DNA from: Solirubrobacterales bacterium
GTDB lineage: Bacteria; Actinomycetota; Thermoleophilia; Solirubrobacterales; 70-9
DNA: 64,000 nt
Assembly (NCBI GenBank): GCA_020438355.1
Contig: JAGQUT010000005.1
Location: 62,001-126,000 of the forward strand
Reading direction: 5' to 3'
Numbering within the stretch: position 1 is the stretch's first letter; each line of letters opens with the position of its first letter. The translations under genes were made by a program, and so were the position numbers. The notes under the pieces are model-generated. The model did not search any database, was not told the DNA's origin, and saw nothing but the letters and a program-made list of their open reading frames with translations. Positions 53,754 through 60,759 of this stretch are shown one piece after another.

Positions 53754-54476
53754 TTGTTCGACGAACTCAACATCGCCCTCATCGTCCTGCTCTTCCTGTG
53801 GTGCTTCGGCCTGGGGGCGATCGAGATCGAGATCGAAGGCGGTCGTGGCTGGGCCGAGCGCCTGCCGACCTGGTACCTGAAGCGGGGCAAGACCGGCAAG
53901 ATCTACGGCTGGTTCATGGGTCACCGGCCGCTCACCGGCTACCACGTCTACGCCTTCACAATCCCCCTCGTGATCCTCCATTTGCCGTTCGGGATGGGGG
54001 TCGAGTGGTCGCTTCCGGCCGAGCTGGCAACGATCGCCAAGTACTTCCTGCTGGCGGTGGTCTGGGATTACTGCTGGTTCGTTCTCAACCCCGCCTACAC
54101 GGTGAAACGCTTCAAGCGGGGCAACGTCTGGTGGTTCGAGGTGCCGTGGATCTGGCGTTTCCCGCTCGACTACTACATGGGTGTCCTGGTTTCGATCGGT
54201 CTGGTCGGTCTGGCCGCATGGGATGCCGGCAGCACCGCGATCCTCGAGGAGCACCTGTGGCTGATCGCCGGGCTTTTCGTCCTGACCGGACTGACCGTGC
54301 TTATGGCACCCCTGTACCACCACTGGTACAGGCACATGCGCCGGGCGGGTGCCGACGACCGCGACATCACCCCGCTCTACGGCGCCCCGGCCGAAGACGA
54401 GGTCTGGAACCTGGGCCTGCCGGACCTCCACCCTCTGGAGCCCGGCAATCGCGAGCCCGAAGAACCGAGAGATTGA
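53754..54476 (+). CDS. multi-span membrane protein of unknown function
   Basis: The product is 240 residues from TTG 53754, 3 bases after the deacetylase stop. About five hydrophobic segments are seen (IALIVLLFLWCFGLG; VYAFTIPLVILHLPF; AKYFLLAVVWDYCWFVLN; YYMGVLVSIGLVGLAAW; LWLIAGLFVLTGLTVLM), then an acidic soluble tail. Aromatic, His and Trp residues near membrane edges (WFMGHRP, YHHWYRHM) are notable. It may be a transporter or lipid-handling partner of the glycosyltransferase and deacetylase. Family not recognised. Confidence 0.65.
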   Translation: MFDELNIALIVLLFLWCFGLGAIEIEIEGGRGWAERLPTWYLKRGKTGKIYGWFMGHRPLTGYHVYAFTIPLVILHLPFGMGVEWSLPAELATIAKYFLLAVVWDYCWFVLNPAYTVKRFKRGNVWWFEVPWIWRFPLDYYMGVLVSIGLVGLAAWDAGSTAILEEHLWLIAGLFVLTGLTVLMAPLYHHWYRHMRRAGADDRDITPLYGAPAEDEVWNLGLPDLHPLEPGNREPEEPRD

Positions 54477-54477
54477 C

Positions 54478-54502
54478 TCCGTCGGCGATATCCGCCGACG
54501 GA
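54478..54502. terminator. bidirectional hairpin terminator
   Basis: TCCGTCGGCG, ATATC, CGCCGACGGA: a perfect 10-bp stem with a 5-base loop, right after the operon stop and between convergent genes. Termination of both strands is inferred. Confidence 0.7.
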
Positions 54503-54521
54503 ATCGATCGACCGGTCTTGA

Positions 54522-55289
54522 TCAGTTGACGAGCAGACCCCCGTCGACCGGCAGTAGCGCGCCAGTCACATAGGACGAGGCGTCGGAGGCAAGGAAGATC
54601 GCAGCCCTGACGAGCTCCTCTGACTCTCCCTTTCGCCCGGCCGGCACGCGGAACATCATCTGCTCCAGGTAACCCTCCGGGTACTGGTCGGTCATCTCTG
54701 ACTCGAAGAAGCCCGGAGCGAGGGCGTTCACGCGGATGTTCTTGCGGCCGGTCCACTGCTGGGCGAGGTCGCGGGTGAGCCCGATGATCGCCGCCTTGGA
54801 TGAGCAGTAGGCCGCCTGCGGAAGGTGGGCCGTGGTCGACCCGAGGACGCTGCCGATGTTGACGATGCTGCCCCCACCGCTCTTGCCCATGACCCGGGCG
54901 CATGCCTGGGCCATGTAATACGAGCCGTTCAGGTTGATGTCGACGACCCGGCTGAACTCCTCGGGATCCTCGTGAGTGGCGGGAACGGCGGTGGCGATCC
55001 CGGCATTGTTGATCAGGATGTCGACCCCGCCCAGGTTGGCGACGGTCTCCTCGACCACCCTTTCGCAGTCCTCGGGCTCGGAGACGTCGGCGGTCACAGC
55101 GATCACGCGGTGGCCCATCTCCTCGATTGCCTTGCGGGTGGCCTCGAGTTTGTCGACCCGCCTCGCGCAGATCGCGACATCGGCGCCGGCCTCAGCCAGG
55201 CCCTTCGCGAAGGCGACACCGAGCCCGGAGGAAGCTCCGGTGACGATCGCGACCTTTCCGTCCAGAGAAAAACTGTCAAGGATGCTCAT
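54522..55289 (-). CDS. short-chain dehydrogenase/reductase (SDR)
   Basis: The product is 255 residues from ATG 55289. VAIVTGASSGLGVAFAKGLAEAG is the NAD(P)-binding TGxxxGxG, ILINNAGIA the NNAG strand, IVNIGSVLGS the catalytic Ser strand, and AAYCSSKAA the YxxxK active site. The C-terminal LLPVDGGLLVN is typical of FabG-like SDRs. The Arg pair after strand 2 (ARRVDK) suggests NADP(H). Substrate unknown; it is transcribed as a single gene. Confidence 0.88.
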   Translation of the reverse strand: MSILDSFSLDGKVAIVTGASSGLGVAFAKGLAEAGADVAICARRVDKLEATRKAIEEMGHRVIAVTADVSEPEDCERVVEETVANLGGVDILINNAGIATAVPATHEDPEEFSRVVDINLNGSYYMAQACARVMGKSGGGSIVNIGSVLGSTTAHLPQAAYCSSKAAIIGLTRDLAQQWTGRKNIRVNALAPGFFESEMTDQYPEGYLEQMMFRVPAGRKGESEELVRAAIFLASDASSYVTGALLPVDGGLLVN

Positions 55290-55325
55290 GGCCGGAGCGT
55301 ATCGCCGCCCCGGCCACAGGACTCG

Positions 55326-55805
55326 CTAGAGCAGGGCGTCGATCTGACCCATCGCCTCGCGGATGCCTTCCTCCATGCCCATCTCGAGCAGCTGTTCGAG
55401 ATCTTCGAGCGAGTTGAAGGTGGTGACCGTGGTCATCGTGGTGTGGTCACCGTTGCCTTCCAGGGTCATCTCCATGACCATCGTCGGCATGTTCTCGTCG
55501 ATCTCGCCGTCCTCCCTGGCGAAGCCGTCGAGGAACCTGATCTGACGTTTGGCCTCGATCAGTTCGAAACGCCAGAAGCCGGGAGCTTTCTCGCCTTCAG
55601 GTCCGGTCATGTGGTACCTGGCCGTACCGCCTTCCTCGAACTCGTACTCGGTGAAAGTGGCCGGCCAGGTCGGCGGACCCCACCACTTCTCAAGCTTGCG
55701 CGGGTCAGCCCAAACTTCCCAGACTTTCTCGGCCGGTGAATTGAACTCGGCAACCACTGTCATCTTCAGGTTCTCGCGGTCGGCAGTGCTGCTCATTACG
55801 GTCAT
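55326..55805 (-). CDS. SRPBCC / AHSA1-family protein
   Basis: The product is 159 residues from ATG 55805, overlapping the ArsR stop (ATGA). VAEFNSPAEKVWEVWADPRKLEKWWGPPTW is the AHSA1 N-terminal signature, and the C-terminal helix has EQLLEMGMEEGIREAMGQIDALL. The fold is a hydrophobic-ligand cavity. The ArsR-AHSA1 pairing is common in actinobacteria and suggests ligand-linked stress control; the ligand is unknown. Confidence 0.87.
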   Translation of the reverse strand: MTVMSSTADRENLKMTVVAEFNSPAEKVWEVWADPRKLEKWWGPPTWPATFTEYEFEEGGTARYHMTGPEGEKAPGFWRFELIEAKRQIRFLDGFAREDGEIDENMPTMVMEMTLEGNGDHTTMTTVTTFNSLEDLEQLLEMGMEEGIREAMGQIDALL

Positions 55806-56194
55806 CGGATCTTCCTTTCCTCTGTTTTCTCCTGGTCGAGGATCTGCCCGATCGCATTGATCCGGTGGGTCCAGATGCGTTCGTATTCGGCGAGCAGGTT
55901 GGTCGCCCGCCGGAGCGTCTCGGGATTGTTCTGAACGAGCTTCTGCCTGCCATCTACCCGTTTCGTCACGAGTGACGCACGCTCCAGCACACTTACGTGC
56001 TTCTGGATCGCGGCGAAGCTCACCTCGTACTGCCGGGCGAGGTCTGAAATTGACTGCTCGCCCTGGCTGACCTTGCCCATGATGTCTCGACGGGTGCGAT
56101 CGGCGAGGGCGTGGAAAATCAGGTCGACTTCCTCCTCGTCGAAGCCCGGTCCGGGGAAAGTCTTCCTATCGCTCTTCGGCAAACCTACAACCAT
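55802..56194 (-). CDS. ArsR-family repressor
   Basis: The product is 130 residues from ATG 56194. LIFHALADRTRRDIMGKVSQGEQSISDLARQYEVSFAAIQKHVSVLERASLVTKRVDGR is the winged HTH of the ArsR type usually linked to AHSA1 genes. No metal-binding CxC motif is present, so it is probably not a metal sensor. The start lies inside a palindrome, so it is expected to repress itself and the AHSA1 gene. The transcript may be leaderless. Confidence 0.87.
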   Translation of the reverse strand: MVVGLPKSDRKTFPGPGFDEEEVDLIFHALADRTRRDIMGKVSQGEQSISDLARQYEVSFAAIQKHVSVLERASLVTKRVDGRQKLVQNNPETLRRATNLLAEYERIWTHRINAIGQILDQEKTEERKIR

Positions 56195-56203
56195 TTAGTT
56201 GTA
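56186..56203. promoter_or_regulatory. operator overlapping the ArsR start codon
   Basis: TACAAC (56186-56191), six bases, and GTTGTA (56198-56203) form a perfect inverted repeat, and the ArsR ATG (minus strand, 56194) lies in the spacer. TAAGTT just upstream on that strand could be the -10 box of a leaderless transcript. Confidence 0.55.
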
Positions 56204-56270
56204 ACTTAGCACAGTATGAGAAGGCACCGCGCGGGCACCCTTCCCGGTCAGTCCTTCGGAGTCGTCTCGA

Positions 56271-56882
56271 TCAGTCAGACAACGAATCCGCGGCGCGGAT
56301 GAACATGTCCCGGGCCGCGTCAAGCCGGGCGAAGTCTTCGGGAGTCTCGGCCGAGAGCCTCTCGATCCCGAGCCCCTGGACTCCCGCCAGCAGGAACGCT
56401 TCGAGGGCTTCGACCTCCCCGGCCGGAACACCAACCTGCGCAAGGTCCCCTGTGATCACCTCGCGCCACTGCGCCTTGACCTTCTGGAGGGCGAGGCGAA
56501 TTTCATCATCGACAACGGAGACGGCACTCAGGTCGAAGTACAGCCGGGCGATCCGCTTGTCTTCATCCATCACCTTCCAGAGACCGCTGATCATTCCGCT
56601 GGCGATCTGCCGGACCGACTCCGGCTCACCGAGTTCGAGTACGACAGCCTCGGTGATCCGTCTTCCCACCTGCTGGGCGACCTCGCCGACCAGACCCTGC
56701 TTGGAGCCGAAGTAGTACGAGATCAGCGACTTGTTCTCGCCGGCCTTCTCCGCCACCTTGGCGTAGGAAAGGCCCGCGTAACCCTCTTCGAGGAGGGTTT
56801 CCAGGCCGGCCTCGAGGACCCTGTCGCGGGCCCCGGTCGAGGGCCGGCCCGGCCCCCTCTTCTCCTCCGTCGCCGTGGGCAA
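56271..56882 (-). CDS. TetR-family regulator, co-transcribed with R2lox
   Basis: The product is 203 residues from TTG 56882 with GAGGAG upstream. GRPSTGARDRVLEAGLETLLEEGYAGLSYAKVAEKAGENKSLISYYFGSKQGLVGEV is the TetR HTH. The C-terminal domain is of usual length. It starts 8 bases after the R2lox stop, so it is part of that operon and probably its regulator, possibly through the direct repeats in the R2lox promoter. Confidence 0.85.
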   Translation of the reverse strand: MPTATEEKRGPGRPSTGARDRVLEAGLETLLEEGYAGLSYAKVAEKAGENKSLISYYFGSKQGLVGEVAQQVGRRITEAVVLELGEPESVRQIASGMISGLWKVMDEDKRIARLYFDLSAVSVVDDEIRLALQKVKAQWREVITGDLAQVGVPAGEVEALEAFLLAGVQGLGIERLSAETPEDFARLDAARDMFIRAADSLSD

Positions 56883-56890
56883 CCTGCTCC

Positions 56891-57865
56891 TCAGGCAGGA
56901 TCTCCGGCCAGCATGGCCGGGTCGAGGCCCATCGCTGCGAGCTTCTTCGAGAGCGACTTCATCGCGTACTCGAACACCTCAGACGAGTGGTAGAAGGGCG
57001 TTTGGAAGCTGTATGGATCGTCGACCCACTCTGGCGCGAAGACCAGTGGCGCGATCGGCAGGCACTCTTTGAGCGTGTCCTGGACGATCTGCGCGTTGGC
57101 CGGGTCGTCCTTGATCGCGTCGGCCAGGAACTTGACGCCGAAGCCGACGTGACGCGACTCGTCGCGGTTGACCGCGGTGAAGCCCGCCGTGAACCCGGGC
57201 AGCCACTCACGCTGCTTCATCGCCTTGACGATGAAGCGGGCGCCGGTCAGGGCGAGAGTTCCCTCGATCACGATCATGTAGACGGTGACCCCGCGAACCA
57301 GCGCCGGGAAGTCGGTCGGATCGAGCCGGAGTCGCTCCGCGCAGTCGTGAAGGATTCCGTCGAAGAGCGTCTCCCAGTCCTTGTTCACGTTGACACGCTG
57401 GGCCTCGAGCTGGGCGCCGATGTCAGCCGCCTTCATCCCGAGCACCTCGCGGTAGAAGCGGTCGAAGAAGACCATGTGCTTGGCCTCGTCCGAGATCTGG
57501 GTCGTCAGGAACGCCTTTGCCTCGTGAGTGGGAGCGGCGATCGCGAACGGAAGCAGTTCCACTGTGACGCGCTCCTCGCCGAGGAAGAACTGGGAGAAGC
57601 CGAACAGCATGAACTTCTTCTCTTCCGGGCTCATCAGCTCCGGGTCGTTCCACTGCTCGATGTCAGTTGTGAAGTCGAAATCCTCGGTCGACCAGTGCTG
57701 ACGCTGCCAGCGCATGAACAGCTTTTCGTAGGAGGGGGCGGCTTCGACGATGCGGTCGAGGCCTGCCATCACCTTGTCGATGTCCGCGTCCAGCAGGACC
57801 TGAAGCGCTTCGTCTTCGGTCTCGAACTCCGCTTCCCCATTTGTGGCAACGCCGTTTTCGCTCAT
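56891..57865 (-). CDS. R2-like ligand-binding oxidase (R2lox), ferritin-like
   Basis: The product is about 324 residues from ATG 57865, which follows GAGGAGAG; ATG 57877 is also in frame. The ferritin-like four-helix core shows EERVTVELLPFAI, DEAKHMVFFDRF and DESRHVGFGVKFLADA, the Glu/His ligands of a dimetal (Mn/Fe) site. The YMIVIEGTLALTG helix and the Val of RVTVE fit the Val-Tyr crosslink region of R2lox. Close relatives bind a fatty acid and occur in mycobacteria. Its neighbours are a TetR and an SQR-type flavoprotein, suggesting a redox or stress role. Confidence 0.85.
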   Translation of the reverse strand: MSENGVATNGEAEFETEDEALQVLLDADIDKVMAGLDRIVEAAPSYEKLFMRWQRQHWSTEDFDFTTDIEQWNDPELMSPEEKKFMLFGFSQFFLGEERVTVELLPFAIAAPTHEAKAFLTTQISDEAKHMVFFDRFYREVLGMKAADIGAQLEAQRVNVNKDWETLFDGILHDCAERLRLDPTDFPALVRGVTVYMIVIEGTLALTGARFIVKAMKQREWLPGFTAGFTAVNRDESRHVGFGVKFLADAIKDDPANAQIVQDTLKECLPIAPLVFAPEWVDDPYSFQTPFYHSSEVFEYAMKSLSKKLAAMGLDPAMLAGDPA

Positions 57866-57890
57866 CACTCTCCTCAAGTTCGTTGGTGCT

Positions 57891-57926
57891 CGTCCAATAA
57901 TAAACGAACGACCAAATAATAATCAA
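57891..57926 (-). promoter_or_regulatory. R2lox promoter with AT-rich direct repeats
   Basis: On the minus strand TTGATT (57926-57921), 18 bases, TATTAT (57902-57897) make a good promoter. Two near-identical direct repeats, CGTCCAATAATAA (57891-57903) and CGACCAAATAATAA (57909-57922) on the plus strand, cover it. They are the likely binding sites of the co-transcribed TetR protein or another regulator. Confidence 0.55.
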
Positions 57927-57967
57927 GTCCTTGAGAACAGAGGCCCGCAGGGGCAACGCATCGAGAG

Positions 57968-59191
57968 TCAGAGGTTGATGTGCCCTCGCTTGCGGCTGGA
58001 GAGGAAGAACCTCTCGAAAGCGAGCTTGGCCCAGTGGGCCTGAGGGCCGGCCATGATGTGGGCGCTCGGCTCCTTTTCCTTGTCGAGCACGTGGTCGGCC
58101 TTGAAGATGATTCCGCCGCTTCCGGCGTCCAGCACGCAGATCGCGGCCAGTTCGTCCATCGGCAGCTCCCATGTTGCCCGGCCGTCGAGGTCGGCGACGA
58201 TGTTCTCGGCCGCCACCTTGGCCATGGTCTCACTCATCTGACCGGTCTTCGGGACGCCTGCGGGCACCTGGGTCTTCTCCGGGGGTGCCACCGCGATCGA
58301 AACGCCGGCCGAGAAGATCTCCGGGAAGTCGACGTGACGGAAGAAGGTGTCGACCGGGACGAAGCCAGCAGGGTTCGCGAGTCCGGGAGTTTCTGTCACG
58401 ACATCCACTCCGCTGAAGGGCGGAACGATCATGGAGTAGGCGAAGGGCAGTTCTCGGCCACCTTCGAGCTTGATCTTGCCGTCACCGACCTCCTCGATCA
58501 CCGAGTTCGGGATCCCTTCGATGTTGAGCTTGTCGAAAAACTGCTCGACCTTCTTCGATGAGTCGCCCACGCCGGCCAGGCCGAAGTGACCGAGGTAGGG
58601 CTCGGCGGTTACGAACTTGACCGGGGCGACGTCCTCCAGGCCGGCCTTCTTGATCCGGTGCTTCACGTTGAAGAGGAACTCGTAAGAAGCTCCGAAGCAG
58701 GAGCCACCCTGGGCTGTGCCGACGACGACGGGGCCGGGGTTCTCCATGAACTCGTCCCAAGCCTTGCCCGCCATCTCGGCGTGTTCGAGATTGCAGACGG
58801 ACTGCGTGTAGCCCTTCTCGGGACCGAGGCCCTTGATCCGCTCGAAGGCCAGCCGGGGGCCGGTCGCCACGAGGAGCCGGTCGTAGTCGATGGTGTCGCC
58901 GGAAGAGGTGGTGACGGTGTGGGCATCGGTGTCGATCGAGGCGGCGGCCTCGTTGATGAACTGGATGCCCTTCTTCTCGTACATCGGGGCAAGCTTGAAG
59001 GTCACGTCATCCGCTTTGCGGGTTCCGAAGGGAACCCAGATGAGCGACGGGATGAAGGTGAAGTGATCGCGGGGGTCGAGGACGATGACTTCGTGCTTCT
59101 TGTCGAGGAGGTGCTTGAGGTGGAGAGCGCCAGTCATACCGGCGAAGCTCGATCCGAGCACTACAACTCGTTTGGAACCGTTGTCTGACAT
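57968..59191 (-). CDS. sulfide:quinone oxidoreductase-type flavoprotein
   Basis: The product is 407 residues from ATG 59191. VVVLGSSFAGMTGALHLKHLL is the FAD-binding GxGxxG-like start, and LLVATGPRLAF and FSAGVSIAVAPP are further FAD/GD motifs. Three cysteines, Cys133, Cys165 (in GGSCFGASYEF) and Cys352, are spaced 32 and 187 apart, close to the catalytic Cys pattern of bacterial SQR. It may oxidise sulfide, passing electrons to quinone at the membrane; the C-terminal amphipathic helix (KLAFERFFLSSRKRG) fits membrane attachment. The R2lox gene follows in the same direction but with its own promoter. Confidence 0.82.
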   Translation of the reverse strand: MSDNGSKRVVVLGSSFAGMTGALHLKHLLDKKHEVIVLDPRDHFTFIPSLIWVPFGTRKADDVTFKLAPMYEKKGIQFINEAAASIDTDAHTVTTSSGDTIDYDRLLVATGPRLAFERIKGLGPEKGYTQSVCNLEHAEMAGKAWDEFMENPGPVVVGTAQGGSCFGASYEFLFNVKHRIKKAGLEDVAPVKFVTAEPYLGHFGLAGVGDSSKKVEQFFDKLNIEGIPNSVIEEVGDGKIKLEGGRELPFAYSMIVPPFSGVDVVTETPGLANPAGFVPVDTFFRHVDFPEIFSAGVSIAVAPPEKTQVPAGVPKTGQMSETMAKVAAENIVADLDGRATWELPMDELAAICVLDAGSGGIIFKADHVLDKEKEPSAHIMAGPQAHWAKLAFERFFLSSRKRGHINL

Positions 59192-59227
59192 TGGTCTTTC
59201 CTTGCAGTCCGTGGGCTAGGCAGCACA

Positions 59228-59256
59228 TCTATACTACTTATGAGTGGTACAGATAA
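59228..59256 (-). promoter_or_regulatory. palindrome and -10 box before the SQR-type gene
   Basis: TACTACT (59232-59238), TATG, AGTGGTA (59243-59249) is a 7-bp inverted repeat with one mismatch. On the minus strand TATAGA (59233-59228) could be the -10 box and TTATCT (59256-59251) a weak -35 box, so a regulator bound to the repeat would cover the promoter. Confidence 0.4.
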
Positions 59257-59289
59257 CCTGCGGATAAACCCTGAAATAAGGACGGTCTC

Positions 59290-60249
59290 TCAGACCACGC
59301 GAATGCGCCCGACCTTGCCCGATTTGTCCGTGAAAGCCATGAATGGCCCGACAGCCTGAAGGTCAAACGGAACCCCGAGGTCGGGGTGGCTGAAGAACTC
59401 AAGGGTCGAAGCCGGATCTTCTGCTTTCGGGTCGAGGGCTCCGATCGAAGGCCCGCCGGCGTTGGCAAACCAGAGCCTCCCATCTGCGCCTTCGCAGAGT
59501 CCGTCGGGCTCGGAGACCAGCTCGGAACCGACTATCACTTCGATCAAACTCTGCCAGTCGACCCCCGGTTCGATCCTGAGAAGCTGATCCGGTTCCCGTT
59601 GTGAGAACCACATCCCTCCGTCGGGCCCAGGCCGCCACGCGCGTGGGTGGATGCCGCCGGGCGACTCGGGGTAGAACTCCAGGCTCGAGGCCGGGTCATC
59701 GGAAGTCGGGTCGAGCCGGCAGATCTGGTCTGCCCCCACGTTGGCGATCCAGATATGTCCGTCCGGGCCCGGAAAGGCTCCGGTCAGCCCGTCGAAGCGG
59801 GAATCCTCGATCAGGCGGATCGACCTGGCCGGATCCTGAGCGGTCGGATCAAAGCTGCCGACCAGGCCCGCCTCCCGGCTGGTGAACCAGTGCCGGCCTG
59901 AAGCATCGGGGGGCGACAGGCCGAGCAGAGGCGGAGCGCCTTCCAGCGGGATGAAATCCGACTCGAGAAGGTCCTCCCCTCCCAGGTCGATGCGACCGAG
60001 ACCTCCGCGCCCCGCGTCGGTGAACCAGATGTTCCCGTCGGACCCCAGCCGCGGCTGTATGGGCATCGCGTTTTCCCCAAGCGAGACGGAACGTTCCGTC
60101 TCGCCAGGTTCTTTCGAGAGGGGCTCGAAGCAGCCGAGCGCCTTCAGTCCGACGTCCGCCCACCAGAACCGGTCCTCCGTATCGACTGTCATGTTCAGAG
60201 GCACACCGACGCTCGGACCGGAGAAGAGTTCGATCTCGCCAACGCTCAT
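59290..60249 (-). CDS. virginiamycin B lyase-like β-propeller protein
   Basis: The product is 319 residues from ATG 60249. Repeated blade motifs of the Vgb/SMP-30 type are seen: GSDGNIWFTDAGRGGLGRID, DASGRHWFTSREAGLVGSFD, GPDGHIWIANVGADQICRLD, GPDGGMWFSQREPDQLLRIE and GADGRLWFANAGGPSIGALD. Vgb linearises streptogramins, but most homologues have no proven activity. There is no signal peptide. It is divergent from a small SRPBCC gene, 45 bases away. Confidence 0.8.
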   Translation of the reverse strand: MSVGEIELFSGPSVGVPLNMTVDTEDRFWWADVGLKALGCFEPLSKEPGETERSVSLGENAMPIQPRLGSDGNIWFTDAGRGGLGRIDLGGEDLLESDFIPLEGAPPLLGLSPPDASGRHWFTSREAGLVGSFDPTAQDPARSIRLIEDSRFDGLTGAFPGPDGHIWIANVGADQICRLDPTSDDPASSLEFYPESPGGIHPRAWRPGPDGGMWFSQREPDQLLRIEPGVDWQSLIEVIVGSELVSEPDGLCEGADGRLWFANAGGPSIGALDPKAEDPASTLEFFSHPDLGVPFDLQAVGPFMAFTDKSGKVGRIRVV

Positions 60250-60294
60250 CGCCCCAACCTATATGGGCTGAAGCTCACAGAAGAGAACTTTCCT

Positions 60295-60759
60295 ATGAGT
60301 ACGATCGGACCAGTGGCTACCGAACTCCCCTTCATCGACGAGCACTCTGTCGAGGTACCCGCCTCGCCGGAAGAAACATGGGATGCCCTGATCAAGACTT
60401 TCGGCTCTTCCGCCAACGGACCGTTCGTCTACTACGCGAAACTGATCGGGGTTGATCCGATTCGCTCGGAAGGCCCGCTCGACCACGTCGGTTCGACCCG
60501 TACCGGCTTTCGGGTCACTGCGGCTATCGCCCCCGAACTGCTGATCCTCTCCGGGCGGCACCGGTTCTCCGAGTATTCGCTCGAGTGGCGGATCGTCGGA
60601 CTGCCGGGCGGAAAGGCGAGATTGAGCGCGGTCACCAGGGCCAGGTTCCCCGGCATCAAAGGTCGGGCCTACAAGGCGCTGGTCATCGATTCTGGCGCCC
60701 ACGCCCGGATCACTCGCAGGATGCTCGGGTCTGTCGGCAGACAGGCGAGCCGCGGCTAG
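60295..60759 (+). CDS. SRPBCC-family protein
   Basis: The product is 154 residues from ATG 60295. EHSVEVPASPEETWDALIKTFGS is the usual first strand and helix of START/SRPBCC proteins; HRFSEYSLEWRIVGLPGGKARLSAVTRARFPGIKGRAYKALVIDSGAHARITRRML gives the later strands and the C-terminal helix that closes the cavity. The ligand is unknown. Its stop overlaps the convergent LamG gene by 4 bases. Confidence 0.75.
   Translation: MSTIGPVATELPFIDEHSVEVPASPEETWDALIKTFGSSANGPFVYYAKLIGVDPIRSEGPLDHVGSTRTGFRVTAAIAPELLILSGRHRFSEYSLEWRIVGLPGGKARLSAVTRARFPGIKGRAYKALVIDSGAHARITRRMLGSVGRQASRG

Noticed and set aside
52872-54431. 519-residue minus-strand ORF
   Set aside because: It is antisense to the deacetylase and membrane protein genes, which have clear motifs and ribosome signals.
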